From: Methanobacteriota archaeon
Lineage (GTDB): Archaea; Thermoplasmatota; Poseidoniia; Poseidoniales; Poseidoniaceae
Assembly (NCBI GenBank): GCA_011524855.1
Contig: WTJK01000041.1
Location: forward strand, 1-45,346
DNA: 45,346 nucleotides
Direction: 5' to 3'
The notes under the pieces are model-generated. The model was not told the DNA's origin. It searched no databases and saw only the letters and a program-made list of their open reading frames with translations. The translations under genes were made by a program, and so were the position numbers. Within the stretch, counting starts at the first letter, position 1; the number at the start of each line of letters is the position of its first letter. This document shows, piece by piece, positions 1 to 9,801 of the stretch.

Positions 1-427
1 CTGCGTGAAGGTATGCGTCTTCGAGGTCTTCGACTACGTCCCACACGGCGTCGAGGATCATCAACCCGGCGACGTCGTCCAACCCCGCGCGGTCGCCCAA
101 GACGACGGCAGCGATGCCGGAGGCTTCCGGAGCTGCTGGTGCAGCGGCGGCGGCGGGTGCAGCGGCGGCGGCGGCAGCAGCGGCGGCGGCGGGTGCAGCG
201 GCGGCGGGTTGGGCCTCGGGTTCTGATTCCACCGAGCCTTCGTCTTCTGCAGCCGCTTCAACGGGCTCAGCAGGTTCAGCAGCGGCTTCAGCCGCCTCAT
301 CGGGCGTGCCCTCTTCGCTGGAGGTCGCGTTCATCCACTCGCCGTCGTCAGCGGGTTGATTGGCTTCCTCTGCAGCGATTTGTTCCACCACTTCCTCTTC
401 GGTTCCTGCCGATTCCCCATCCGACAT
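1..427 (-). CDS. Partial protein (C-terminus off the left edge) with an acidic N-terminus and an Ala/Pro-rich linker
   Basis: Manual minus-strand translation from ATG at 427 stays open to the window edge: MSDGESAGTEEEVVEQIAAEEANQPADDGEWMN...QPAAAAPAAAAAAAAAAPAAAAAPAAPEASGIAAVVLGDRAGLDDVAGLMILDAVWDVVEDLEDAYLHA. It is absent from the ORF track because no stop lies in the window. Confidence 0.65.
   Translation of the reverse strand, partial: MSDGESAGTEEEVVEQIAAEEANQPADDGEWMNATSSEEGTPDEAAEAAAEPAEPVEAAAEDEGSVESEPEAQPAAAAPAAAAAAAAAAAPAAAAAPAAPEASGIAAVVLGDRAGLDDVAGLMILDAVWDVVEDLEDAYLHA
125..210. repeat. Imperfect GC-rich triplet tract (gcggcg/gcagcg) encoding an Ala/Pro linker
   Basis: Reiterated units such as gcagcggcggcggcgggtgcagcggcggcggcggcagcagcggcggcggcgggtgcagcggcgg. 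Confidence 0.7.
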
Positions 428-522
428 GAGAGCAACCTCTGCTTGGATGGCCGTTCCTTTGACATTTAAAGATACTCCACCTTGGGCTGCTGAAAACGCG
501 GTTCAGTTCGCGGTTTTTGGCC

Positions 523-1866
523 TCAACGCCTGTTTCGTTGCTTGTTACGACGCTTGTTGGAACCGCCCTTGTTCTGTTGGCGACGATCGTCGTACCAAAA
601 CCGGTTGGGGCGCTCCATGCCTTCGGGGAGGTTTTCGAACGCATCAATGGTCAATCGCAGTCCCCCGAGTTCATCTTGCAGTTGACGAACGTTCTCTCCA
701 CCTTTGCCGACCAGCGTGGCCACCATGTTTGATGGCGCATAGATCGTGGCGGATGAGGCGCCTGAAAACACCACTTCGCACTCCACGCCCACCCATTGAC
801 GGACCGTGTCGACCACGGTTTGCTTGGCCATTGCTTGCAAAGGACTCGTGCCGTTGTTGACGCGCCCCTCGACGGGGACCACCGCAATCTCGGAGCCAAA
901 GGCAAACATTTCGTGCGTGAGTTTTCCGCTGGGAAATTCCACCACTTCGATGACGGGACGTGCCAGTTCCTCCTGCATGCCGGTGGGGGGCTTGACCGTC
1001 ATACGAAGTTCGAGCACCTGTTGAATAGCGCCTGACTCAACGTGAAGAATGGTGTCCAGCACCTGGCTGACCAAACCCAGTTCAACTTTGCCGATGAGCC
1101 GTTGGATGGCTTCGAGGGCCGAATTGGCGTGGGTCACGCCCAACAAGCCCACACCCGCGAGGCGGACATCGGCGAAAATTTCGAAATCACGGGCTCGACG
1201 AACCTCGTCAAAGATGACAAAATCGGGCCGTACGAGGAAGATGATCTCGGCGGTTTTCTCCAAATCGCCTTCGAGGGGTGCGTACTGGGTGATGCGCCCG
1301 TCGAGTTGGAGGTCGCGCGGCGCTTCCATGGTCTTGACCAGGGCCCCCACTTCGGTGTCCAGGTATTCGGCAATGGCTTGCGCCAACGTGGTTTTCCCCG
1401 ACCCCGGCCGCCCGCAGATAAACACGCCTCGGTGGTGGTTGCGCAGTCGGTCGACGAGGCGCTGGTCAAGTTGGTAATCGCCAAGGCTCAATTTCGCCAC
1501 CGGTCGAACCACGGTGATTTCACGTGCATCAGAAAACGGTGGCCAAGCCGACGTGATGCGAAGGTCGCCCAACTGGATCACCCGGCACCCGGTTCGGTCG
1601 ATTTCAAGAAAGCAATCGCTCCGATGACGGTTGTCTTCCACCAAATCCATCAAACGTTCTTCCAGGGCTTCAAGGGCCAAGGTGTCCCAGGGGTCGGGTG
1701 CTTCATCCACCTCAACGAGTTTCAGCTGACCAATGTTGCCGCGTTTTACACGTGCGGGACAATCGGCCTTGAGGAAGACCGTGTGAACGTCGCTCATCAG
1801 CAACGACTCAAGGCTCTCGGGGAGGTCAGGATGGTCGCCATGCGTCGCCATGTTGTTCGCATGCAA
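523..1866 (-). CDS. PilT/VirB11-like ATPase with C-terminal KH domain (PINA-like, PIN domain apparently absent)
   Basis: Walker A GRPGSGKTT, Walker B-like FVIFDEVRR, GVTHANSALEAIQRL, KH-like IYAPSNMVATLVGKGGENVRQLQDELG, basic tail. The listed start is TTG; ATG at 1851 is an alternative. Confidence 0.85.
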   Translation of the reverse strand: MHANNMATHGDHPDLPESLESLLMSDVHTVFLKADCPARVKRGNIGQLKLVEVDEAPDPWDTLALEALEERLMDLVEDNRHRSDCFLEIDRTGCRVIQLGDLRITSAWPPFSDAREITVVRPVAKLSLGDYQLDQRLVDRLRNHHRGVFICGRPGSGKTTLAQAIAEYLDTEVGALVKTMEAPRDLQLDGRITQYAPLEGDLEKTAEIIFLVRPDFVIFDEVRRARDFEIFADVRLAGVGLLGVTHANSALEAIQRLIGKVELGLVSQVLDTILHVESGAIQQVLELRMTVKPPTGMQEELARPVIEVVEFPSGKLTHEMFAFGSEIAVVPVEGRVNNGTSPLQAMAKQTVVDTVRQWVGVECEVVFSGASSATIYAPSNMVATLVGKGGENVRQLQDELGGLRLTIDAFENLPEGMERPNRFWYDDRRQQNKGGSNKRRNKQRNRR

Positions 1867-1920
1867 GCCCGCAGCCCTTGACCCTTCGCTCGTACCAACA
1901 AAAGGAGGCGGATGTCGAGG

Positions 1921-2274
1921 TCAGGCGCCGTTGGGTTGCATCATGTAACCGGTAACCCAAAACGACCCGATGAACGACAGGGAGAGGACATAAGCACCAA
2001 CGGTCGGGAACGCCCAAACAGCCATCGAAACCTGTGCGAACACCACGATGCTGGCCACAACAGCCAACATCTCCCAAGGTCCGCTGCCGGTTAGGTTGAG
2101 GGCGGCGAACGTTTCGCTGCGTTCGGACAAACCCCATACGAGAGCAGAGACCGAGCACAAAGCGATGAGCGTCAAAACGGCGTCCATCATGGCCCCTTGG
2201 AGGAACCACACACCAACAGCCGCCACCAAACTGGCGCCGAACATGCGTTGGACGGTCGAGAACTCAAGGCCCAT
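1921..2274 (-). CDS. Small multi-pass membrane protein
   Basis: Several hydrophobic segments (FGASLVAAVGVWFL, DAVLTLIALCSVSALVWGL, MLAVVASIVVFAQVSMAVWA, AYVLSLSFIGSFWVTGYMM). First ATG at 2274; the listed ORF extends to a TTG at 2313. Confidence 0.6.
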   Translation of the reverse strand: MGLEFSTVQRMFGASLVAAVGVWFLQGAMMDAVLTLIALCSVSALVWGLSERSETFAALNLTGSGPWEMLAVVASIVVFAQVSMAVWAFPTVGAYVLSLSFIGSFWVTGYMMQPNGA

Positions 2275-2300
2275 GGTGTTGGCGAAGCAGGGGCTGTTCT

Positions 2301-3245
2301 TCAATTCTCGCAACCGTGAAGGTCGTTGTCAACACCGTTGAACGCTCCATGGCTTCCCAACCACAACGCTTGGTCGCGCAGAACTGCCGCCTCAGGGAAA
2401 ACCAACGCCTCGCCTCCCTCGACCGTTGCGAGAAAGGTCACCCACTCCTGTTCCAACGCTGATCGTAACGGCGCGGGTGAAATCGAGGGCGTTCCGTTGG
2501 CAACGATGCGCGTCTCGCCCGTACCAAAATCCACCTCGCCGCGACCGAGTTCACCCTCCACGGCGACCAATCGACGCTCCTCCTCTGCACCCCAAGCCAC
2601 CTCAACGGTGCCGCAGACGCCGTTGGACATCCGAATCACCATCGACGCACGGGTGGGCTCTGCAAGGAACGTCTCCACCTCCCCGTTCATCAGGCCGTCA
2701 CCGGCCATCAGCACCAACAGGTCCAGCCCGTGGACGGCCAGGGTGCTGAGGGCATCGGCTCCAGAGGGCGGGGGGCGAACCGTCGTCCTGCGGTATTCGA
2801 ACGCCGTCAGACGGCCCAACGAACCGCTCACCACCGCGTGGTGCAGGTGTTGGACGGAACGATGGTGGCGAAGCAAGTACCCCACAAACAACGTCGTGGT
2901 AGGGCTTAGACCGTCCAGCGTCCGCTCAACTGCGGCGTGGTCGGCGCCTAACGGCTTCTCAACCAGCACCGGTACATCGTGCTCAACAATGGCGTCCATC
3001 ACAGCAAGGTGCGTGTTGGGGGGCGTGACCACCGCCGCGGCATGAAGCGTTTCTCGGGCTAACATGGCATCGAGCGAAGTGTACGTCGCATCAACGGCGA
3101 GGTTCACAAGAACGGAGGGGTTCGTGTCGCACACCACAAGGCGTTTCACGGACCCGGAGGACCGAAGGTTCCGCAACACCTCGAGGTGCTTCTTGCCCCA
3201 TCGTCCGCACCCCACCAAAGCCACGCAACCGGTCATGCCAGCCAC
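2301..3245 (-). CDS. Gfo/Idh/MocA-family oxidoreductase
   Basis: N-terminal Rossmann CVALVGCGRWGKKHLEVLRN, AAAVVTPPNTHLAVMDAIVEHDVPVLVEKPLG (EKP motif). Confidence 0.9.
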   Translation of the reverse strand: MAGMTGCVALVGCGRWGKKHLEVLRNLRSSGSVKRLVVCDTNPSVLVNLAVDATYTSLDAMLARETLHAAAVVTPPNTHLAVMDAIVEHDVPVLVEKPLGADHAAVERTLDGLSPTTTLFVGYLLRHHRSVQHLHHAVVSGSLGRLTAFEYRRTTVRPPPSGADALSTLAVHGLDLLVLMAGDGLMNGEVETFLAEPTRASMVIRMSNGVCGTVEVAWGAEEERRLVAVEGELGRGEVDFGTGETRIVANGTPSISPAPLRSALEQEWVTFLATVEGGEALVFPEAAVLRDQALWLGSHGAFNGVDNDLHGCEN

Positions 3246-4181
3246 CTACTCAAACGGTGTTGGTTTGAGCGGGTGCCCATTCAACCCTTGGTCCGCCAAT
3301 CGAAACACGGTAGGAGCCGCGCTGAGGGAAGAAAAATCCGGGACGTTCTGCTCCTTGTACCCCATCTTCTCAAACACCTCAGGGGTGAAGGTTGTCCCAG
3401 TCTCACCAAGGTAGCGCGCCCTTGAAACGCGTGTGGTGATCCGAGCGTAACCTCGATGCCAAAGGGCAAGCGCAGTGATGGCGTCGTGGCCGGTTGGGCA
3501 TTTTCCCGGTCGCTTCGCAAACGGTGGAGTCAACAACTCCTCGGGGATGAGCGCAATTCCTGCACGGTCCGCTCGGCTCCGTTTCATGAGCTTTCGAATG
3601 GTTTTTCGGCGAATCGCCCGGTGGGCTCGCTTGCCGTAAGGAACGCCTTTCAGGTACCGATCCTCGTAGTCGTAGAGAATGGGTTTGATGTCGTCCCACA
3701 CCGATTTGGTCATCCCTGAACCCCAAAAACGACGGTTCGTTGCCACGATGTCGCTGAGTTGATTGGCTTGCGCGTTCATCGGATCAGGGTTGATGTTGTG
3801 GGCCATCACCGTCCCAACGTCCTTGTATTCAGAAGCCCAATCAAGCATGTTGCTCAACGTTTCGACGTAGTGCGAGGCCAGGATCATATCGTCTTCAAAC
3901 AGCATCACGCGGTCGTAGCCCCGTTCATCGAACAACTGGCGTTGGGCATCGATGAGGTGACGTCCCATGCCCCAGTGATCTTCTCGCTGCACGACGGTGA
4001 TGTTGGCGAACGTGGACGTCTCAACACGGGCTTCAATCTTGCCTTGTTGAGCATCAGGACCGCCGTCGATGTAAACGTGCACATCGTGGGTGTGAGCGGC
4101 CTTGTTGGCCTCCAACGAGGACAAGGTCTGATCGAAGAGGTCCACTCGATTGAATCCAATCAACAACAACGCTGTTCGCAT
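3246..4181 (-). CDS. Glycosyltransferase (GT-A-like, GT2/GT13-type)
   Basis: MRTALLLIGFNRVDLFDQTLSSLE...VYIDGG...GYDRVMLFEDDMILASHYVETL. The ORF track extends to 4388 by running into the downstream end of the preceding gene; ATG 4181 is preferred. Confidence 0.7.
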   Translation of the reverse strand: MRTALLLIGFNRVDLFDQTLSSLEANKAAHTHDVHVYIDGGPDAQQGKIEARVETSTFANITVVQREDHWGMGRHLIDAQRQLFDERGYDRVMLFEDDMILASHYVETLSNMLDWASEYKDVGTVMAHNINPDPMNAQANQLSDIVATNRRFWGSGMTKSVWDDIKPILYDYEDRYLKGVPYGKRAHRAIRRKTIRKLMKRSRADRAGIALIPEELLTPPFAKRPGKCPTGHDAITALALWHRGYARITTRVSRARYLGETGTTFTPEVFEKMGYKEQNVPDFSSLSAAPTVFRLADQGLNGHPLKPTPFE

Positions 4182-4203
4182 GAAGCAAAACCCTCCGTCT
4201 CGG

Positions 4204-6631
4204 TCAGGCAGAAGAAGCGTCGGTCGCATCGCTTGCATCATCATCGGAAGCATCCGAACCCGTGGACGCACCTTCTGCCGTCGCATCGTTCCCTGCCGAG
4301 TCGCTGGAATCGTCCTCGGTGGTGGTTTCACCGTCGTTGCTGTTGACCGATTTGGTGTCGTTGGGTTCCTCGTCTTCGGCCACCGCATCCACGGCCACCG
4401 TGTACCTGTTTTCGTGAGGGATGGCGACCCTGGCCGTTTCCTCGAGGGTGTCCAAATGTGTCACCGTAACGCCAGCAGAAGAAATGGCATAGACGTAGTC
4501 GCCCATGAAGATTGAACGTCGAATGCTCTGATCGTTCCACCAGTAGTGCTGACCGTCTTCGGGTCCGAAGAAAGAGGAATGGTTGACTTCCCCGTGCACC
4601 GACAAGGAGCCGTTGGCTTCATCGACATGAACCAGCATCAACTTGGAGACGTACTCGTACGACCAGGTGTAGCGGCCGTTTTCGTAGCTGTCCGTGTATC
4701 GGTAGGTTGAGAGCGGTACAGCCAAGGTTTGTTTGGGCGCCCAGTACTGGAACGCTTTCGACTCGTAGGTTGCCTCGGACCACGACCAGTGCCATCCATC
4801 ACCGTCCTCGGTGGTGACGGGTGACAAACGCAGGACATCTGCCTGGGTCGGAGCGGTTGGGTCTTGAATGTCAAACAGGGAAAGCTGCGTGCCTGACCAG
4901 TCCAATCCCGTACCGTCCTCGTTCGCAGGGCCGAGGCCGATGGTGAGCAAATGATCCCTTGAAAGCGGATGGATGTAGGTCGAAACGCCGGGGACTTTCA
5001 ACTCCCCGAGGATGGTGGGGTTGGTTTCGTCCGACACGTCGATGACCCAAAGGGGGTCGATCTGTTCGAAGGTCACGATGTAGGCGCGGTCGCCGTCGAA
5101 CCGAGCCGACCAAATTCGTTCCCCGGGAGCGATACCATCGACCTTTCCGGTTTCAACCAACACTTGGCGTTGCGTTTCCAGATCAACGCCACGTGTCAAC
5201 GTCACGAGTTGCGACGACATGGGCTCGGGATCGTCCATCCACCATCGGTTCCATTGACCGGTGGTCGTGGCCACCCTGAGGACGCCTTCGTGTTCGGACA
5301 TGGAAAATTGATTGAGAACGGTCCCGTTGACACGCCCCGAACCGGTGTACAACGTCGCATCGGCGGCGCTGATGTCGAACGTGTGAAGGTTGGTCATCTC
5401 GTCAGCGGCGTCGTTGCCCCAAAACCACCACCAGTCAAACGCATTTTCGGCGAGCACCAACACGTCTTGTGAAGCATAGACCTGGGGGTAGTTGCCAACG
5501 ACATGGTCAACATCAAAAGCGAACGTCTCGGAGGTGAGTTCCAACATGAAGACGCTGGTGATGCCTCGGTTGAATCCATCTTCAGGCGCAACAAACTCTG
5601 CACAGGCCTGGTCGTCCATGGTGTGGACGGTCACCGTCCCGTTGGACACTTCGTAAACCTGCGGAATCATGTCTGCGAGCGCAATGGACTCAAGCGCTTC
5701 GACGTTGTCTTCCATGGTTTTGTAAGCCACCTTTTCTCGAATCTCGCGGCGCAGATCGGCGTCTTCTTCCCAGTCCAGGTTCCAGTAACCCGATGGGAGG
5801 TCAAGCCACGACGTTAGGCCTCGGACGTCCATCCAAGCGTGGGTGACGGTTCGAACGGTCCCTGAGGTTTCCCGCGCGGTGATGTATTGGCCCTCAAGGT
5901 ACAGCTCGCGGTCCACCGACACATCGGTGCCGTCAGCCACGTTCAACACGGTGAATTTCGTGAGCGTGTGGGTTCGCCACGCACCGTATTCACCGTCCCA
6001 CCCCATGGCATCAACCACCGGGCTGTTTTCGTGAACGGCCCAAGGGCTGAGGGTTGAGATCACCACCATTTGGTCCCCGTCCAACATCATGGCACGGGGC
6101 GTGCCCTCGATGGACACGTTGGATTCCTGCGTGAGCGAGCCGAACTCGGGCACGCCAAACACGTGCATGCGTTGTCCTTGGAGGACGTAGATGTGATGGC
6201 CATCGGTTTTCACAAAATCCGCTTCATCGACGCCCTGCTCCTGGTTGTTCGTCCCGGAGTAATCCGTGCCTTCGACGCGAGGTGTTGCGGTGTTGGCCCC
6301 CCCGGTCGCCTCGGCGGCACCGTCGTCCATGGCCATGTCACTTTCGAGTGCTACGTCGCCTCGCCAGCTGTAGTAGTACTGTTCCTCCACCGCTTGGAGC
6401 AATTGAACGCGAGCTTCCTGAAGCAACGACGATTTCAGCGAGGTTTCCAGATCTTCGCAGTCATCGTACGCCAAGAGCTGGGGGCTGACGACGCTGCGCG
6501 ATGGAACGGTGGACCAATCGTTGGGCAGCACCACGTCGGGGACGCCGTCGACCGGCTCCATCGTGCCCAAGCACCCGGCGCCGAAGAACAGCGCGACCAT
6601 CAAAACCGCCAACGCTGGCTTCTTGTGCATG
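4204..6631 (-). CDS. Secreted lipoprotein with beta-propeller domain (PF09826-like)
   Basis: Lipobox-like signal MHKKPALAVLMVALFFGAGCLG; TDYSGTNNQEQGVDEADFVKTDGHHIYVLQG; RAYIVTFEQIDPLWVIDVSDETNPTILGELKVPGVSTYIHPL; acidic Ser/Asp-rich C-terminus. Confidence 0.8.
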
Positions 6632-6683
6632 AACACTGGAGGTCCCGGCTCCGTTATGAATGCCTTGGGGGTTTGTTCATTGT

Positions 6684-7334
6684 TCACACTGGAACATAAC
6701 CCGTAGCGTAGGCTACGGCACCGACAGCGGCAACCAATCCAATGAGCAGCAGCGGCCAACGGCCCCTTTTGCGCTGAGCGGTTTGAGGAGGTGCGACCTC
6801 GAGAACGGGCGCCACGGCTGGCAAGATCGCCGGCAGAGGAAGGGCGGGGAGGGGCAACATCGGCCCGGTATCGGCCTCGGGCTTGACACGGTCATCGGGG
6901 TAAAGGGCGTCCAAGTCTTCCAACCCTGGTGCATCGGGGATGGGCCCCAACACCTGGCCCCATACCGCATCGAGCGCTTCCGCCGTGATGGGTTTCTCCA
7001 ACCAAGCCACGGCACCGGCCGAGTGCGCAGCGTCGCGAGCGAGGGCGGCCATTCGACGTGGACCAACCATCACGATGCGTCGCTCCCCGCCGTGCTCTCG
7101 CATTTCAAGCGCAGCCAGGTGACCGTCCAACGAAGGGATGTCAAGGGCGAGCACCACCAATTCGGGGTCCAACCGGATGTATTCGTCGACGGCCTTGTCA
7201 CCGTCTTCACAGACAACGACGTTGAAATTTCGAGCCTTGAAGAGGTTCCTCATGCGGTGGGTTGCCATCGGGTTGTTGTCAACCACCAGCACCGTGGGTG
7301 CCGTTTCATCGTCGACTTCCGTCACCAACCCCAT
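6684..7334 (-). CDS. Response-regulator receiver (REC) domain protein with C-terminal transmembrane anchor
   Basis: TVLVVDNNPMATHRMRNLFKARNFNVVVCEDGDKAVDEYIRLDPELVVLALDIPSLDG...AVAWLEKPIT, Pro-rich linker, then KRGRWPLLLIGLVAAVGAVAYATGYVPV. Confidence 0.8.
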   Translation of the reverse strand: MGLVTEVDDETAPTVLVVDNNPMATHRMRNLFKARNFNVVVCEDGDKAVDEYIRLDPELVVLALDIPSLDGHLAALEMREHGGERRIVMVGPRRMAALARDAAHSAGAVAWLEKPITAEALDAVWGQVLGPIPDAPGLEDLDALYPDDRVKPEADTGPMLPLPALPLPAILPAVAPVLEVAPPQTAQRKRGRWPLLLIGLVAAVGAVAYATGYVPV

Positions 7335-7377
7335 GAGATTCGTTTAGCCCACAGCGGACCTGCACATCAAACAACCG

Positions 7378-7758
7378 CTATTCTTCTTCTCCGGGAGAGG
7401 GGTTTGAAAGATCCTCCACCGGGCCGGCCGCAGGTTGGCTGAAGGTTTCCCTCACCATTTCGTTCTGTGCGTTTTGATCCATTCGCTGGCGACGGAGCTG
7501 GGGTGCCTTCGTGAACTGCATCTGAAGTTCACTGATGACGGCGCGAAGCATTTGCGTTTCTTGGGGTGACAAGTTGCCGTCGGTCTTTCGCTGGAACATA
7601 CGGAGCACCTCGATGCCCTCCTTCGCTTCCCCCATGTTGTAGTGGTGGGTGCCCTGTTGGTCGGGCAGGTAGCCCATCTGGAGCAGGGTTGAACGCTGCA
7701 GCATTTGCACCATTTGAAAAAAACGAGCGGCGTCTTCATCCGCGAACAGGTCGGCCAT
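7378..7758 (-). CDS. DUF1844-like protein
   Basis: MADLFADEDAARFFQMVQMLQRSTLLQMGYLPDQ...GIEVLRMFQRKTDGNLSPQETQMLRAVISELQMQF resembles the DUF1844 pattern (EKT-GNL-EE-L-LR). Confidence 0.65.
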   Translation of the reverse strand: MADLFADEDAARFFQMVQMLQRSTLLQMGYLPDQQGTHHYNMGEAKEGIEVLRMFQRKTDGNLSPQETQMLRAVISELQMQFTKAPQLRRQRMDQNAQNEMVRETFSQPAAGPVEDLSNPSPGEEE

Positions 7759-7796
7759 GCTGGTGACTGCCCTTGGAGGTTCTTGTGACCTGCGCT

Positions 7797-9170
7797 TCAG
7801 GCAAACAGCTGGTCCAGCAACCATTCAGGATCGAATTGAAGCAAGTCTTCGTACCCTTGTCCCACGCCGGCAAAGACGATCGGGCGGCCGGTGGCAAAGG
7901 CGATGGACAAGCCGGCACCACCCTTGGCGTCGGTGTCCATCTTCGTGAGCACAGCGCCGTCAAACTGCATGATCTCCTGGAACATTTTGGCTTGCTCAAC
8001 CGCATCGTTGCCTGCCAGCGAATCGCCAACGAACAACGTGAGGTGCGGATTGGTGACCTTTCGAACCTTGTTGAGTTCGTTCATGAGGTTGGTTTTGTTC
8101 TGCATGCGTCCGGCCGTGTCCACCAGCACCACGTCGATGCCTTTGGCTTTCGCTGACTCGATGGCGTCCCGTGCGATGGCGGCTGAATCGCCACCGCGCT
8201 GACTGGAAACGCATCGAATGCCCAGCCGCTCACAGTGCGATTCGAGCTGTTGGATGGCGCCCGCCCGGAAGGTGTCGCCGGCTGCTGCTATGACGCTCAA
8301 TCCGTTGTTGAGCAACCGCTGAGCCAATTTGGCAGCGGTCGTGGTTTTCCCCGTTCCGTTCACGCCAACCAGCATCACCACCACCGGTGCATCGCCTTCC
8401 TCAATGAATCGCTGAACAGAGGCATCAAAGTCCCAATAACCGGCTCGGAGCAAGGTCTGCAAGGAACGTTTCAAGGCGGCTTCCAACACTTTGGAAAGAT
8501 CGGCACCCTTTCGCAAGCGGGCGCCGACAAGCGCTCCTCGCAAACTGTCGATGATGGCCGTGGTGGCTTCAGCCGAGATGTCAGATTCCAAGAGCACCCA
8601 TTCAAGTTCTTCGAGCAAGGTTTCGAGGCTGTCACCCGCCTTGATGACACGGCCACCCTCCTCAACAACACCACCGCCCAGATCAACGTTGAGGGTGGAG
8701 CCTGCAGACGTTTCCAGACTGGCTTGAGCCGACGAGCCTCGGGGGGCCTGAGCAACCTCCACCAGCTGACGACCCGTGGTTGTTCGCATCATGGACAGGT
8801 TCACGCGAGAGCCTTTTGGACGAGCCTGCTCAACACCTCCTCGCTTCTTCATGGCCTTCCTCGCTCGCTCCTCGGCCTTCTTTCGCTCGCGTTCCTGACG
8901 TTCCAGCAACTTCCGTTCCTTCCGCGTGAGGGTTTGTGTAATGACCGGTTCATCATCATCCCAATCGTCCCATTCGTCGTCCGAATCGTTTGTGTTCAAC
9001 GACACGGGCTCCTCCAGCGCATCAAGGTCCTCCCAATCCTCGTCCGGTTGCGGTGCAGCCTCAAGCGCAGCGCGCCCTTCGGACGAATCCACATCCGCCG
9101 ACAGGGCGTCGGTATCGGTGTCGTCCACGACCTCTTTCACGCGTTTCTTGAATCGGTCAAACAAACCCAT
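7797..9170 (-). CDS. ftsY: Signal recognition particle receptor FtsY
   Basis: SRP GTPase motifs GVNGTGKTTTAAKLAQ, AAGDTFRAGAIQQL, VDTAGRMQNKTNLMNEL, TKMDTDAKGGAGLSIAFATGRPIVFAGVGQGYEDL. Confidence 0.97.
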   Translation of the reverse strand: MGLFDRFKKRVKEVVDDTDTDALSADVDSSEGRAALEAAPQPDEDWEDLDALEEPVSLNTNDSDDEWDDWDDDEPVITQTLTRKERKLLERQERERKKAEERARKAMKKRGGVEQARPKGSRVNLSMMRTTTGRQLVEVAQAPRGSSAQASLETSAGSTLNVDLGGGVVEEGGRVIKAGDSLETLLEELEWVLLESDISAEATTAIIDSLRGALVGARLRKGADLSKVLEAALKRSLQTLLRAGYWDFDASVQRFIEEGDAPVVVMLVGVNGTGKTTTAAKLAQRLLNNGLSVIAAAGDTFRAGAIQQLESHCERLGIRCVSSQRGGDSAAIARDAIESAKAKGIDVVLVDTAGRMQNKTNLMNELNKVRKVTNPHLTLFVGDSLAGNDAVEQAKMFQEIMQFDGAVLTKMDTDAKGGAGLSIAFATGRPIVFAGVGQGYEDLLQFDPEWLLDQLFA

Positions 9171-9179
9171 GCACTCACC

Positions 9180-9761
9180 TCAATCGTCCAATGTCAACTC
9201 GCCGCCGAACATGCCCCGGCGTCTCGGCCGACCTGCTGGGGTGGAAGCGGGGGCTAGCGCCTCCTCCTCGTCCGGCACGTGAGAGGATTCGGCGAGGGGC
9301 GCAGGCGGTGACGCAGGGGCGGCTGTGTTGCTTTCAAGCGACGAAGCAAGGCGATTGAACGCCTGGGCTCCCGCCGCCAACTGACGTTCGGTCTGCTCCG
9401 ATTGGGCGGCAAGCTCGTCCCGCAGGGCCTGGATGTCGACGCGTCGACGTTCGGTGATCGACAAGGCATCGGACCAAGGGCGCTCACCAAACACGTTCGA
9501 ACCGAGATCCACGAGCGCCGTGCCCTCCTCGACGCCGGGCGAATACGGGAGACTGACACCTGAGCCAATGGAGACGTGCGCCGTAGAACTGGAGGAGGGG
9601 TGCTGGAGCAGTGATTTGAGCACGGCCTCGGTAACGTTGTGTTCGGCCAACACGGCGTCCACCTGCTCCAACTGCCCAGCGATTTGGTTCAGTCGTCCAC
9701 GGAGGCCTTCAACCTCCTTGGCCAACCGTTGCAGAGTTTCTCGTTCATTCATGCCGGTCAT
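9180..9761 (-). CDS. pfdA: Prefoldin alpha subunit
   Basis: Coiled-coil/beta-hairpin pattern (LRGRLNQIAGQLEQVDAVLAEH...VSIGSGVSLPYSP...ALVDLGSNVFGER) and position between L18Ae and FtsY. Confidence 0.85.
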   Translation of the reverse strand: MTGMNERETLQRLAKEVEGLRGRLNQIAGQLEQVDAVLAEHNVTEAVLKSLLQHPSSSSTAHVSIGSGVSLPYSPGVEEGTALVDLGSNVFGERPWSDALSITERRRVDIQALRDELAAQSEQTERQLAAGAQAFNRLASSLESNTAAPASPPAPLAESSHVPDEEEALAPASTPAGRPRRRGMFGGELTLDD

Positions 9762-9801
9762 TCATCCCACCTCGTTGAGGTTGATGAAGTCGGCGACGCC
9801 T

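Noticed and set aside
125-210. Triplet repeat considered as a CRISPR-like or tandem-repeat array
   Set aside because: No constant repeat/spacer spacing; it is a codon-level Ala/Pro tract in an ORF.
1042-1881. 279-aa plus-strand ORF
   Set aside because: Antisense shadow of the ATPase-KH gene, with no recognisable motifs; typical of GC-rich codon bias.
8235-9257. 340-aa plus-strand ORF
   Set aside because: Antisense shadow of ftsY.
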